Source of the DNA: Halorubrum sp. PV6
Lineage (GTDB): Archaea; Halobacteriota; Halobacteria; Halobacteriales; Haloferacaceae
Assembly: GCF_003990725.2 (NCBI RefSeq)
Contig: NZ_CP030064.1
Location: 2,666,001 to 2,730,000 of the forward strand
Direction of reading: 5' to 3'
DNA: 64,000 nt
The notes under the pieces were generated by a model. The model worked only from the letters and a program-made list of their open reading frames with translations, searched no databases and had not been told where the DNA came from. Positions 35,056 through 43,217 of the stretch are shown piece by piece. The stretch's first letter is position 1; each line of letters starts with the position of its first letter. A program made the translations under genes and the position numbers.

Positions 35056-36231
35056 TTACGCCCGGTCGACGCCGATGACGTGCGCGTCCGCCGGGTCGAA
35101 CCCGACGGCGACCTCCCCGGAGAGCGGGTCACGCGTCCGGACCACCACGTCGCGGCCGCCCCAGTCGAGGGTGACGCGCGTCGTCTCGCCGAGGAACTCC
35201 GCGCTCTCGACGGTCGCCGTGAGGCGGCTCTCGCCCGCGCCGATCCGGAGGTACTCGGGGCGGACGCAGGCGGTGAGCCGGTCGCCGACCGCGACCGCGT
35301 CGCCCCCCTCGGTCGCGACGCCGTCCCCGCCGAGCGCCACCCGTAACGTCTCTCCGCCGACGTCGATGGCGGCGGTTCGGGCGGCCCCGTCGTCGGACTC
35401 GTCGCTCGCGGGCGCGTCCACCGCGGTCACCCGGCCCGCGAACACGTTGTTGTCGCCGACGAACTCGGCGACGAACCGGCTCGACGGCTCCCGGTACACC
35501 GTTCGCGGGGGGGCGACCTGCTCCGGGGTCCCGTCGCGCATCACCGCGACGCGGTCTGAGATGGCCAGCGCCTCCTCCTGGTCGTGGGTGACGTAGACGG
35601 TCGTTATGCCGAGTTTCGACTGGATCTGCCGGACCTGCACCCGGAGCCGCTCGCGGAGTTGGGCGTCGAGCGCGCTCATGGGCTCGTCGAGCAACAGAAT
35701 CTCCGGTCCCGGCGCCAGCGCGCGAGCCATCGCGACGCGCTGCCGTTGCCCGCCCGAGAGACGCTCCGGGTCGCGGTCGGCCGCGTCGGGCAGGTCGACC
35801 AACGCGAGCAGTTCGGCGACGCGCTCGTCGCGAGAGACGCCGCCCGGCGGGTCGGCGAAGTTGAGCCCGTAGCCGACGTTCTCGCCGACGGTCATGTGGG
35901 GGAACAGCGCGTAGTTCTGGAAGACGACGCCCACGTCGCGCGCCTCCGGGGGCACGCCCGCGACCGACTCGCCGGCGAACCGGACGGTCCCCGAGGTGGG
36001 CTCCTCGAAGCCGGCTATCAGCCGGAGCGTCGTCGTCTTCCCGCAGCCGGAGGGGCCGACGAGCGTGAAGAACTCCCCGTCGCGGACGCTGAGGCTCACG
36101 TCGTCGACGGCGGTCGCGTCGCCGTAGCGTTTCGTCACGCCGTCGAGGTCGACCGCCGGGGGACGGTCGGGGTCGCCGGCGGTCGGGGCGGCGTCGGCCG
36201 CGCTCGGCTTCTCAGAGGCCACGGGTCTCAC
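35056..36231 (-). CDS. thiQ: ABC transporter ATP-binding protein (thiamine-type)
   Basis: 391 residues from GTG 36231 (GTG 36222 also possible). Walker A is GPSGCGKTT, the signature is LSGGQRQRVAMARAL, Walker B is ILLLDEPMSAL and the switch His is in VYVTHDQEEAL. A C-terminal TOBE-like region (about 270-390) is longer than bacterial ThiQ and closer to PotA/MalK types. It powers uptake with the fused permease upstream, whose 3' end it overlaps. The ligand assignment rests on the binding protein in this operon. Confidence 0.85.
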   Translation of the reverse strand: MRPVASEKPSAADAAPTAGDPDRPPAVDLDGVTKRYGDATAVDDVSLSVRDGEFFTLVGPSGCGKTTTLRLIAGFEEPTSGTVRFAGESVAGVPPEARDVGVVFQNYALFPHMTVGENVGYGLNFADPPGGVSRDERVAELLALVDLPDAADRDPERLSGGQRQRVAMARALAPGPEILLLDEPMSALDAQLRERLRVQVRQIQSKLGITTVYVTHDQEEALAISDRVAVMRDGTPEQVAPPRTVYREPSSRFVAEFVGDNNVFAGRVTAVDAPASDESDDGAARTAAIDVGGETLRVALGGDGVATEGGDAVAVGDRLTACVRPEYLRIGAGESRLTATVESAEFLGETTRVTLDWGGRDVVVRTRDPLSGEVAVGFDPADAHVIGVDRA

Positions 36232-38068
36232 CTCCGAGCCGGTCGATGACGACGAAACTGAGCCCGGTGACGACGAGGAGGACGACGCCCATTGCGGTCG
36301 CCGGTCCGAGCCGACGCCCGATGAACCGTTCGATGGCGACCGGCATCGTGTACGCGTCGGCGCCGGTGGCCAACACCACCGTCGCCGTGAACTCGCCGAT
36401 GGAGATGGCGAACGCGAACGCCGCGCCCGCGACGACGCCCGGCCACACCAAGGGAAGTTCCACGTCGCGGATCACCCGCGCCCGCGACGCGCCGAGCGCC
36501 CGCGCCGACTCGATCAGCGAGCGATCGAGCCCCGCCAGTCCGGGCGCGACGGTCCGGACGACGAACGGGTAGCCGGCGACCGCGTGCGCGACGACGATGG
36601 CGGCGGCGCCGGTCGCCGCGAACCGCCACCCCGCGATCTCAACCCCGAAGACGAGCCCCCGGAGGAGCCCGAGGCCGACGACGATCCCCGAGACCGCGAG
36701 CGGCGCCATCGCGGCCGCGTCGACGAGTTTCCGTCCGCGATACCGCCGGGTCGTCAACACAGCGACGACGACCCCCATCGGTAAGGCGATCAGGGTCGCG
36801 ACGCTCGCGAACGCGAGCGAGTTGCGGATCGCGGGCCACGGTCGCACCTGAAACGCCGCCCCGGTGCGCTGGCGGTCGAGGAGGAACCGGTAGTGGTCGA
36901 GCGTGAGCGCGCCGTCCCCGCCGGTCACGCTCGCGAGGACCATCGAGGCGATTGGCGCGAGGAAGACGAGCCCCGCGAGGAGGAGGTAGGCAGCGAGCCC
37001 GAATCGGGTGAAGAGCCCGCGGAGCGACGGCGACTGAGGGAGAAGGGGCTTTCGCGGAAGGGGCCTGGCGCCCCGCGACCGGACGGCGTTTTTCGCCTCG
37101 TAGCGCAGGTACGCGAGCAGCACGCCGAGCGAGATGACGAGTTCGATGATCGCCAGCGCGGCCGCCTCGGCGTAGTTCAGGTCGCGGACGAGCCGGTAGA
37201 CGAACACCTCGACGGTCGCGAGTTCGAACCCGCCGAGCGCCAAGACGATGGGGAAGGTGCCGAACGTGAAGACGAACGTGAGCGCCGCCCCGGTTAGTAC
37301 AGCCGGGTACACCTGCGGCGCGACCACGTCGTAGAACGCGCGTATCGGCCCGGCGCCGAGGCTGCGGGCGGTCTCGACCGCGCGGGCGTCGACCGACTCC
37401 CACGCCGCGGTGGTCACCCGAGCGACCAGCGGCGCATTATAAAAGGCGTGGGCGATCACGACCGCCTCCAGCGTGAACAGCAGGTCGACGGGCGGGAGTC
37501 CGAGCCCGGTGAGAACGGCGTTGAGCGTCCCGTTGGTGCCGAACGTGGCGACGAAGCCGACGGCGACCATGATCGACGGGAGGACGAACGGGACGATGGT
37601 CAGCGATCGAACGGTGCGCCGACCGGGGAACTCGAAGCGCGCGAGGAGGTAGGCGGCCGGCAGCCCGAGCGCGACGCTCGCAATCGTCGACAGCGCGGCC
37701 TGATACGCCGTGAACCCGACGATCCCGAGCCGACGGTCCGGGCCGAGGAGGGCGCGCGCGACGGCGAGCGGCGATTCGCCCGCGAACAGCCGGGCGAGCT
37801 CGCCGAAGTAGAACGGGTCGCGAACGACCTCGACGAAGACGGCGAGGGTGAGGACGCCGTCGACGAGGACCGCCTCGATCAGGACGGTGCCGACCGGATA
37901 ATAAAACGCGACGACGAGGACGACGCTCGTGACGGCCGCGAGCGCGGTCAGGAGCCGTCCACGGAGCCGGGCCAAGAGGCCGTCGCGGAGCGACCGGGCG
38001 CGGCTGTCGGTGGCCACGTCGGGATCAGTTCCCGGCGAACTGCCGCTCCCAGTTTTCGACCCACTCAC
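36212..38068 (-). CDS. thiP: ABC transporter permease with two fused membrane domains (ThiP-like)
   Basis: 618 residues. Two permease halves lie in tandem, each with an EAA loop that docks the ATPase: ETARSLGAGPIRAFYDVVAP (about residue 235) and ESARALGASRARVIRDVELP (about 525). There are about 12 helices. This tandem fusion is the layout of ThiP, FbpB and similar proteins. The start is uncertain: ATG 38068 overlaps the binding-protein gene by 44 bp, whereas GTG 38017 (MATDSRARSLRDG) lies just after that gene's stop and would avoid the overlap. Confidence 0.87.
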   Translation of the reverse strand: MSGSKTGSGSSPGTDPDVATDSRARSLRDGLLARLRGRLLTALAAVTSVVLVVAFYYPVGTVLIEAVLVDGVLTLAVFVEVVRDPFYFGELARLFAGESPLAVARALLGPDRRLGIVGFTAYQAALSTIASVALGLPAAYLLARFEFPGRRTVRSLTIVPFVLPSIMVAVGFVATFGTNGTLNAVLTGLGLPPVDLLFTLEAVVIAHAFYNAPLVARVTTAAWESVDARAVETARSLGAGPIRAFYDVVAPQVYPAVLTGAALTFVFTFGTFPIVLALGGFELATVEVFVYRLVRDLNYAEAAALAIIELVISLGVLLAYLRYEAKNAVRSRGARPLPRKPLLPQSPSLRGLFTRFGLAAYLLLAGLVFLAPIASMVLASVTGGDGALTLDHYRFLLDRQRTGAAFQVRPWPAIRNSLAFASVATLIALPMGVVVAVLTTRRYRGRKLVDAAAMAPLAVSGIVVGLGLLRGLVFGVEIAGWRFAATGAAAIVVAHAVAGYPFVVRTVAPGLAGLDRSLIESARALGASRARVIRDVELPLVWPGVVAGAAFAFAISIGEFTATVVLATGADAYTMPVAIERFIGRRLGPATAMGVVLLVVTGLSFVVIDRLGGETRGL

Positions 38069-39317
38069 TGACCGACTCTTGTAACTCGTCGTACGTGAAC
38101 GTCACCGGTTCGGCCGGCTGCTGGGCCAGGTCCGCGTAGTCGTCGGGGAGCGTGGCGGTGTCCGTGGCGGGGAACGCGACGTTGCGCTGGGCGATCTCTC
38201 CCTGCACGTCCGGTTCCAGCATGAACGACATGAACTCCCGCGCGAGGTCCGGCTCCTCGGCGTCGGCGAAGACGGCCATCCCCTCCGGGTTCGCGTACCC
38301 CTGATCGTTTAAAAAGCGGATCTGGTGTTCCTCGAGGTCCTCGCCCGCGTCGGCCGCGAACACCTGATCGGTCGAGTACGAGACGACCATCGGGGCCTCG
38401 CCGCTGCTCCACGCGGTGTACGCGTCGTCCCACGAGCCGAGGACCCGCACGTCGTTGGCCTGCAGATCCGCCCAGTAGTCGAGGTAGTCGTAGTCGGCGT
38501 CGCCGTCGCCGCCCGCGACGCTCCCGTCTGCCCCGTCGCCGAAGCGGTGGACCGTGTGAAGCAGGAACGACCGGCCCGTCGAGGAGCCGCCCGGATTCTG
38601 CGCGATGAGCGCGCCCGCGTGATCGTCATCGAGCAGCCCCTCGAACGTCTCCGGCGCCTCGGTGGCGGTGCCGTCGTACACGAGGCTCACGTACCCGGTG
38701 TCGAAGGGGACCGCGCGGTCGAACGGGTCGAAGAGGAGCCCCTCGCGCACGTCGTCGAACCCGTCGACCGCGCCGCGCTCGGCGAACAGGTCGTCGTCGA
38801 GCCGGTCGTCGACCCGAACGAGGTCCTCGGTGGTGAGCCCGACGTAGAGGTCGGCGTCGACCGACACGCCCGAGGCGGCCCGCTCGATGTAGTAGTTCAG
38901 TTCGTTGTCCGGCGTCGCCCACTCCAGCGTCGCGTCGAAGCGGGACTCGAACTCCGCTTTGAGCCACTCGCCCGGACTGACGGAGGGCGCGTCGATGAAG
39001 TTGGTGTAGGTGGCGACCGTCAGCGTCGGGGCCTCGGCGTCGTCCCCGCTGCTCTCGGCGTCGGCTTCGGAGCCGTCACCGTCGGAGGCGTCTCCCTCGC
39101 CCCCGGAGCCGTCGCTCTCGCTTTCGCCCGTCGGCTCGGCGCTACAGCCCGCGAGCGCGACGGCGCCGGCCGCCCCGCCGAGCGCGAGGAACCGACGCCG
39201 AGTGGACCGGGGGCGCTCGGGGGCGTCGAGCCGCGCGCCGTCGCCCGGTCGCTCGTCGAGACGGGCGTCGTCGTGAGCGTCACACCGATCGGTCTCGGCC
39301 GCATCGCCAGCAGTCAT
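38025..39317 (-). CDS. thiB: Thiamine-type ABC transporter substrate-binding lipoprotein
   Basis: 430 residues. The N-terminus carries a twin-arginine signal (TRRRFLALGGAAGAVALAG) with a lipobox before Cys, so it is exported folded and lipid-anchored. An acidic linker precedes the binding domain (from about residue 95). The order VLGSWDDAYTAWSSGEAPMV, SYSTDQVF, REFMSFMLEPDVQGEIAQRN and FPATDTATLPDDY closely parallels ThiB of bacteria. The cargo is therefore probably thiamine or a phosphate ester. It is first in the operon, with a dyad (39328-39345) 11 nt upstream of its ATG. Confidence 0.87.
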   Translation of the reverse strand: MTAGDAAETDRCDAHDDARLDERPGDGARLDAPERPRSTRRRFLALGGAAGAVALAGCSAEPTGESESDGSGGEGDASDGDGSEADAESSGDDAEAPTLTVATYTNFIDAPSVSPGEWLKAEFESRFDATLEWATPDNELNYYIERAASGVSVDADLYVGLTTEDLVRVDDRLDDDLFAERGAVDGFDDVREGLLFDPFDRAVPFDTGYVSLVYDGTATEAPETFEGLLDDDHAGALIAQNPGGSSTGRSFLLHTVHRFGDGADGSVAGGDGDADYDYLDYWADLQANDVRVLGSWDDAYTAWSSGEAPMVVSYSTDQVFAADAGEDLEEHQIRFLNDQGYANPEGMAVFADAEEPDLAREFMSFMLEPDVQGEIAQRNVAFPATDTATLPDDYADLAQQPAEPVTFTYDELQESVSEWVENWERQFAGN

Positions 39318-39327
39318 TACCGAGTTG

Positions 39328-39345
39328 TTGTACTTGGTGGTACAA
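39328..39345. promoter_or_regulatory. Dyad operator candidate before the thiamine transporter operon
   Basis: ttgtac-ttggtg-gtacaa: perfect six-base arms with a six-base spacer, centred about 19 nt upstream of the binding-protein start. It overlaps where the TATA box and transcript start should be, so a bound protein would block transcription. No TPP riboswitch fits in this short space. Confidence 0.5.
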
Positions 39346-39400
39346 AAGCGGTCGGTGTTGTCGACGAGCCAGCGCGCGCCGTCGCCGGGCGGATCGACCC

Positions 39401-39408
39401 GTTTAATC
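39401..39408 (+). promoter_or_regulatory. TATA-like box of hisA
   Basis: gtttaatc is centred 27-28 nt before the hisA ATG. Confidence 0.5.
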
Positions 39409-39431
39409 CGCGGCCGGGACTCACGACGCGT

Positions 39432-40172
39432 ATGAGCGACTTCCCCGAGTTCGAAGTGATCCCCGCCGTCGACGTGCAGGACGGCGAGGTCGTGCAGTTG
39501 GTCGGCGGCGAGCGCGGCACCGGCAAGCGGTACGGCGACCCGGTCGAGGCCGCCGACCGCTGGATCGAGGCGGGCGCCGAGACGCTCCACCTCGTCGACC
39601 TCGACGGCGCGTTCGAGGGCGAGCGCGTCAACGCGGAGGCGATCGGATCGGTCGTCGAACACGTCCCGGACGAGGTCGGCCTCCAACTCGGCGGCGGGAT
39701 CCGGGAGGCCGAGGGCGCCCGCGACCTGCTCGATCTGGGGCTCGATCGCGTGATCTTAGGCACTGCGGCGATCGAAACGCCGGAGATCGTCGCCGAAATC
39801 GACGACACCCATCCCGGCAGCGTCGTCGTCAGCCTCGACGCGAAAGACGGCGAGGTCGTCGTCAGCGGGTGGACCGAGGGGACCGGCCTCGACCCGGCCG
39901 CGGCCGCCGCGCGCTACGAGGAGCTGGGCGCGGGCGCGATCCTCTTCACGAACGTCGACGTGGAGGGGCAGTTGGCGGGCATCGACCGCGAGGCGGTCGC
40001 GAGCGTCGCCGACGCGGTCGACATCCCGGTGATCGCCTCCGGCGGCGTGGCGACCGTCGACGACGTGGTGGATTTACAAGCCGCCGGCGCGGCCGCGGTC
40101 GTCGTGGGGACCGCGCTGTACGAGGGGCGCTTCACGCTGCGGGAGGCGCAGGCGGCCGCTGACGACGCCTGA
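39432..40172 (+). CDS. hisA: Phosphoribosylformimino-AICAR-P isomerase (HisA)
   Basis: 246 residues, a TIM barrel. The catalytic Asp is in IPAVDVQDG at the first strand, and the second catalytic Asp lies in the half-barrel repeat around ILFTNVDVEGQL. The phosphate loops are LQLGGGIR and IASGGVATVDDV. It opens the ribose of ProFAR in histidine synthesis. The gene stands alone, away from other his genes except hisB about 2.4 kb downstream, which is the scattered layout usual in haloarchaea. Confidence 0.95.
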   Translation: MSDFPEFEVIPAVDVQDGEVVQLVGGERGTGKRYGDPVEAADRWIEAGAETLHLVDLDGAFEGERVNAEAIGSVVEHVPDEVGLQLGGGIREAEGARDLLDLGLDRVILGTAAIETPEIVAEIDDTHPGSVVVSLDAKDGEVVVSGWTEGTGLDPAAAAARYEELGAGAILFTNVDVEGQLAGIDREAVASVADAVDIPVIASGGVATVDDVVDLQAAGAAAVVVGTALYEGRFTLREAQAAADDA

Positions 40173-40194
40173 ACCGGGTACGCGGCCGGGCCGA

Positions 40195-41001
40195 CTACTC
40201 CTCGGGGCGAGCGCGCTGGACGACCAACACCGGGCCGAGGAAGCGCTCCGCCACCTGCGCCGACGGCATCCCGAAGACGAACGTCGTGACCGACGGGTCC
40301 GTCTCGCCCATCACGACCACGTCGTACGACGCGGCCCGGTCGGCGATGGCGTCGACCGGAACGGTCGCGTCCTCGACGACGGTGTCGATCCGGTCTTCCG
40401 CGATGCCGCGCTCGGCGAGCGCCGCGGCGACATCCGCCGCGAACGACGCCCCGTCCTCGGGCGATTCGTCCGCGCCGAGGGCGTGGTACAGCGTCACGTC
40501 AACGTCGGTGTCGGCGAACAGTCCGGCGACGAGGCGGCTGTTCCGCTCGACGCCGACCGTCCCGCGGAGCGGGAAGAGCACCGACTCGACCTGCGCGACG
40601 CCGTTCGGCACCAACACCGCGAGACAGTCGTGTTCGTAGATGAGCCGGTCGATCGTCGTCGCCTCGTCGTGCGTGAACACGAGGCGCGTCTCCACGTCGG
40701 CGCCGGCCGCGGCGAACGCGTCGGCGAACTCGTCGAGCTTCGCCATCCCTGTCTCGCCGAACTGCTCGCGCGCCTGCTCGGCCGCCGTCTGCTCGGGGAT
40801 GACGTGGTAGCCCAGCAGGACGACGTGGGCGTTGGCGAGCAGTTCCGGCGTGCCGTTCGGGAGCGACGCCCCCTTCAGCACTTCCAGCGGGACCAACACC
40901 GACGGCCGGTCGGTCGGCGCGGCCGCATCCGGTCGGTCGCCGGGCGCCCCGTGGTCGTCGTTCGCTGCCCGTTCGCCGTCGTCCGTGGGTGTCTCGGTCA
41001 T
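40195..41001 (-). CDS. UspA-domain protein paired with an APC permease
   Basis: 268 residues. An acidic disordered tail (1-33) is followed by two Usp-like halves: SVLVPLEVLKGASLPNGTPE to about residue 140, then to about 262 with VVVMGETDPSVTTFVFGMPS. The glycine loop of the ATP site is not clearly kept in either half, so nucleotide binding is uncertain. Its start (41001) shares a base with the permease stop, and both are read in the same direction. It is probably the separate counterpart of the UspA part fused to the permease at 32299. Confidence 0.82.
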   Translation of the reverse strand: MTETPTDDGERAANDDHGAPGDRPDAAAPTDRPSVLVPLEVLKGASLPNGTPELLANAHVVLLGYHVIPEQTAAEQAREQFGETGMAKLDEFADAFAAAGADVETRLVFTHDEATTIDRLIYEHDCLAVLVPNGVAQVESVLFPLRGTVGVERNSRLVAGLFADTDVDVTLYHALGADESPEDGASFAADVAAALAERGIAEDRIDTVVEDATVPVDAIADRAASYDVVVMGETDPSVTTFVFGMPSAQVAERFLGPVLVVQRARPEE

Positions 41002-42443
41002 CAGAAGTCACCTGCGAGTTCGATGTCGGTCGCGTAGTGTCGGTACCAGCCGTAGGCGGCGAGCATCACCGCCGCGCCCACGCCGATCGACGCCGGCTGC
41101 ATGAACGCGATGAGCGCGAAGCTCGCGAGCCCGCCGACCCCGGCGACGGCGACGCCGGCCGGACAGCGGAACGACGGGTCGTACCACGCCGGGCGCTCTC
41201 GGCGCAGTCGGATCAGCGCGACGCAGATCAGTCCGTACATCACGAGGTGGAGGAACGACGCGACCTCCGCGAGCAGCGCGACCCGTCCCGTCGCCGCCAG
41301 GACGACGATCGGTCCCCCGGCGAGCCCGAGCGCGACGTGCGGAGTGCCGTACGCGAGGTTGAGGCGGCTCGCGGCCGCGGGTAAGATTCCGTCGCGGCTC
41401 ACGGCGTACACCGCGCGGGAGGCGCTGAGAATGGAGGCGTTCGCGCTGGAGAACGTCGCCAGGAGTCCGGCGAAGACGATCGCCAGCGCCCCCGGGAGCC
41501 CGACGAACGAGCGCGCGACCTCAACCATCGCGGTCTCGCCGAACTCGCCGAGGCGGGCGCTGCCGAAGGCGCTCGTCGCGACGAAGATGGTGACGACGTA
41601 GAGGACGCCGACGATGAGCACGGAGCCGACCATCGCCAGCGGCAGGTTCCGGCTCGGTTCCCGGATGTCGCCCGCGACGGTCGCGACCTGCGCGAACCCG
41701 AGGTAGGAGGTGAACACGAGCGCCGCGGTCTGTAACACCGGGAGCGCGCCGCCGGGCGGGAAGAACCGCTCCGGGGTCGACTGGACGCCGAAGACGCCGA
41801 GGGCGTCGAGCGAGCCGTAGCTTAAAAAGACGGTGAGGATGACCAGGAGGAGGACCACGATGCCGTTCTGGAGCGCCGCGGTGTTCTCGGTCCCGAAGAG
41901 GCTGAGGACCGTGAGTCCGACGCCGAACGCGACGCCGAGGGGGACGGCGGGGTCGACCGGGAGCGCGATTCCCGCCTCGAGGAACACCTGCCCCGCGTAG
42001 CTGCCGAGCCCGACGAGATAGAAGGCGGAGGCGAAGACGAGTCCGAGCCAGAGCCCGAGCCCGACGACCGCGCCGGCGGCGGTGCCGAGCCCGCGCGAGA
42101 TGAAGAAGTAGCCGCCGCCGCTTCGCGGCATCGCGGTGGCGAGCTCCGACGCCGGAAGCGCGACGAGGAGCGCGATCACCGCCCCGATGGCAAAGGAGAG
42201 CGACGCGGCCGGGCCGGCGTTCGCCGCCGCGAGCCCCGGAAAGACGAATATCCCCGCGCCGACCATCGTCCCCACGCCGATCGCGAGGCCACCGACGAGG
42301 CCGATCGTGCGTTCGAGTTCGCCTGCTCCCGTGTCGGCGTCGACGGCGGCGGCGAGCGTCTCGGCGTCGCCGCCCGGCGGGCCGGGATCGGGGTCCGGCG
42401 CGGAGGGCGGGTCGGGCGTCGCGGTCGGATCGGAGTCGTCCAT
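41001..42443 (-). CDS. APC-family amino-acid permease (UspA encoded separately)
   Basis: 480 residues from ATG 42443. An N-terminal Pro/Asp-rich tail (1-45) precedes helix 1, with [40 protein letters not shown] is the helix 6 region, and [20 protein letters not shown] is helix 8. There are about 12 helices. It is close in pattern to the permease part of the protein at 32299. The downstream UspA gene overlaps its stop by one base. It probably imports amino acids; the substrate is not known. Confidence 0.88.
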   Translation of the reverse strand: MDDSDPTATPDPPSAPDPDPGPPGGDAETLAAAVDADTGAGELERTIGLVGGLAIGVGTMVGAGIFVFPGLAAANAGPAASLSFAIGAVIALLVALPASELATAMPRSGGGYFFISRGLGTAAGAVVGLGLWLGLVFASAFYLVGLGSYAGQVFLEAGIALPVDPAVPLGVAFGVGLTVLSLFGTENTAALQNGIVVLLLVILTVFLSYGSLDALGVFGVQSTPERFFPPGGALPVLQTAALVFTSYLGFAQVATVAGDIREPSRNLPLAMVGSVLIVGVLYVVTIFVATSAFGSARLGEFGETAMVEVARSFVGLPGALAIVFAGLLATFSSANASILSASRAVYAVSRDGILPAAASRLNLAYGTPHVALGLAGGPIVVLAATGRVALLAEVASFLHLVMYGLICVALIRLRRERPAWYDPSFRCPAGVAVAGVGGLASFALIAFMQPASIGVGAAVMLAAYGWYRHYATDIELAGDF

Positions 42444-42536
42444 CCCGTGCCGAGGCGACACGGAGGAGGGGCAAATAGCCACCGCCGGGGGCCACCCACC
42501 CGCAACCGACTTACGAATCCGCCGCGACGGGCCGAT

Positions 42537-43133
42537 ATGAGCGAGCACGACCGGACGGCCGCGGTCACCCGCGAGACGAGCGAGACGACGATCCAGCTCA
42601 CCCTCGCTATCGACGGCGACGGCGACAGCGAGATCGACACCGGAGTGGGGTTTTACGACCACATGCTGGCGTCGTTCGCCAAGCACGGCCTCTTCGATCT
42701 CACCGTCGCCTGCGACGGCGACACGGAGATCGACGACCACCACACGGTCGAGGACGTGGCGATCTGCCTCGGCGAGGCGTTCGACGAGGCGCTCGGCGAC
42801 AAGCGGGGCATCCGGCGGTACGCCGACCGGCGGGTCCCCCTCGACGAGGCGGTCGCGAGCGTCGTCGTCGACGTGGCCGGCCGCCCGTACTACGACTTTT
42901 CCGGCGAGTTCTCACAGGAGTCGGTCGGCGAGTTCACCAGCGTGATGGCCGACCACTTCGCGCTCTCGCTCGCGCACAACGCCGGCCTGACGCTCCACGC
43001 CGCGATCGAATCGGGCGACAACGCCCACCACGAGGTCGAGGCGCTTTTTAAGTCGCTGGCGCGGGCGCTCGACGACGCGACCCGGCTGGACGAGCGGCGC
43101 AGCGACACCCCGAGTACGAAAGGGGAGCTGTAG
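42537..43133 (+). CDS. hisB: Imidazoleglycerol-phosphate dehydratase (HisB)
   Basis: 198 residues. Metal-binding His-rich motifs are [37 protein letters not shown] and the second-half matches [19 protein letters not shown] and [17 protein letters not shown]. These are the four His blocks of the Mn-dependent dehydratase, which forms a 24-mer. It is the monofunctional form without the phosphatase domain. The start at 42537 is supported by an acttacga box 25 nt upstream. Confidence 0.96.
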   Translation: MSEHDRTAAVTRETSETTIQLTLAIDGDGDSEIDTGVGFYDHMLASFAKHGLFDLTVACDGDTEIDDHHTVEDVAICLGEAFDEALGDKRGIRRYADRRVPLDEAVASVVVDVAGRPYYDFSGEFSQESVGEFTSVMADHFALSLAHNAGLTLHAAIESGDNAHHEVEALFKSLARALDDATRLDERRSDTPSTKGEL

Positions 43134-43185
43134 GCGGTCTGGCGGTTCGGCCGCGCGTTCGGCCCCCCAGCGACCCGTTCCGACG

Positions 43186-43193
43186 GTTTAAAT
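43186..43193 (+). promoter_or_regulatory. TATA-like box of hel308
   Basis: gtttaaat is centred 28-29 nt before the hel308 ATG. Confidence 0.55.
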
Positions 43194-43217
43194 CGGGCGG
43201 GACCCCACTCACCACCA

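Noticed and set aside
39318-39431. TPP riboswitch before the thiamine transporter
   Set aside because: Only 11 bases separate the start codon from the dyad, and no conserved ctgaga or similar riboswitch core is present.
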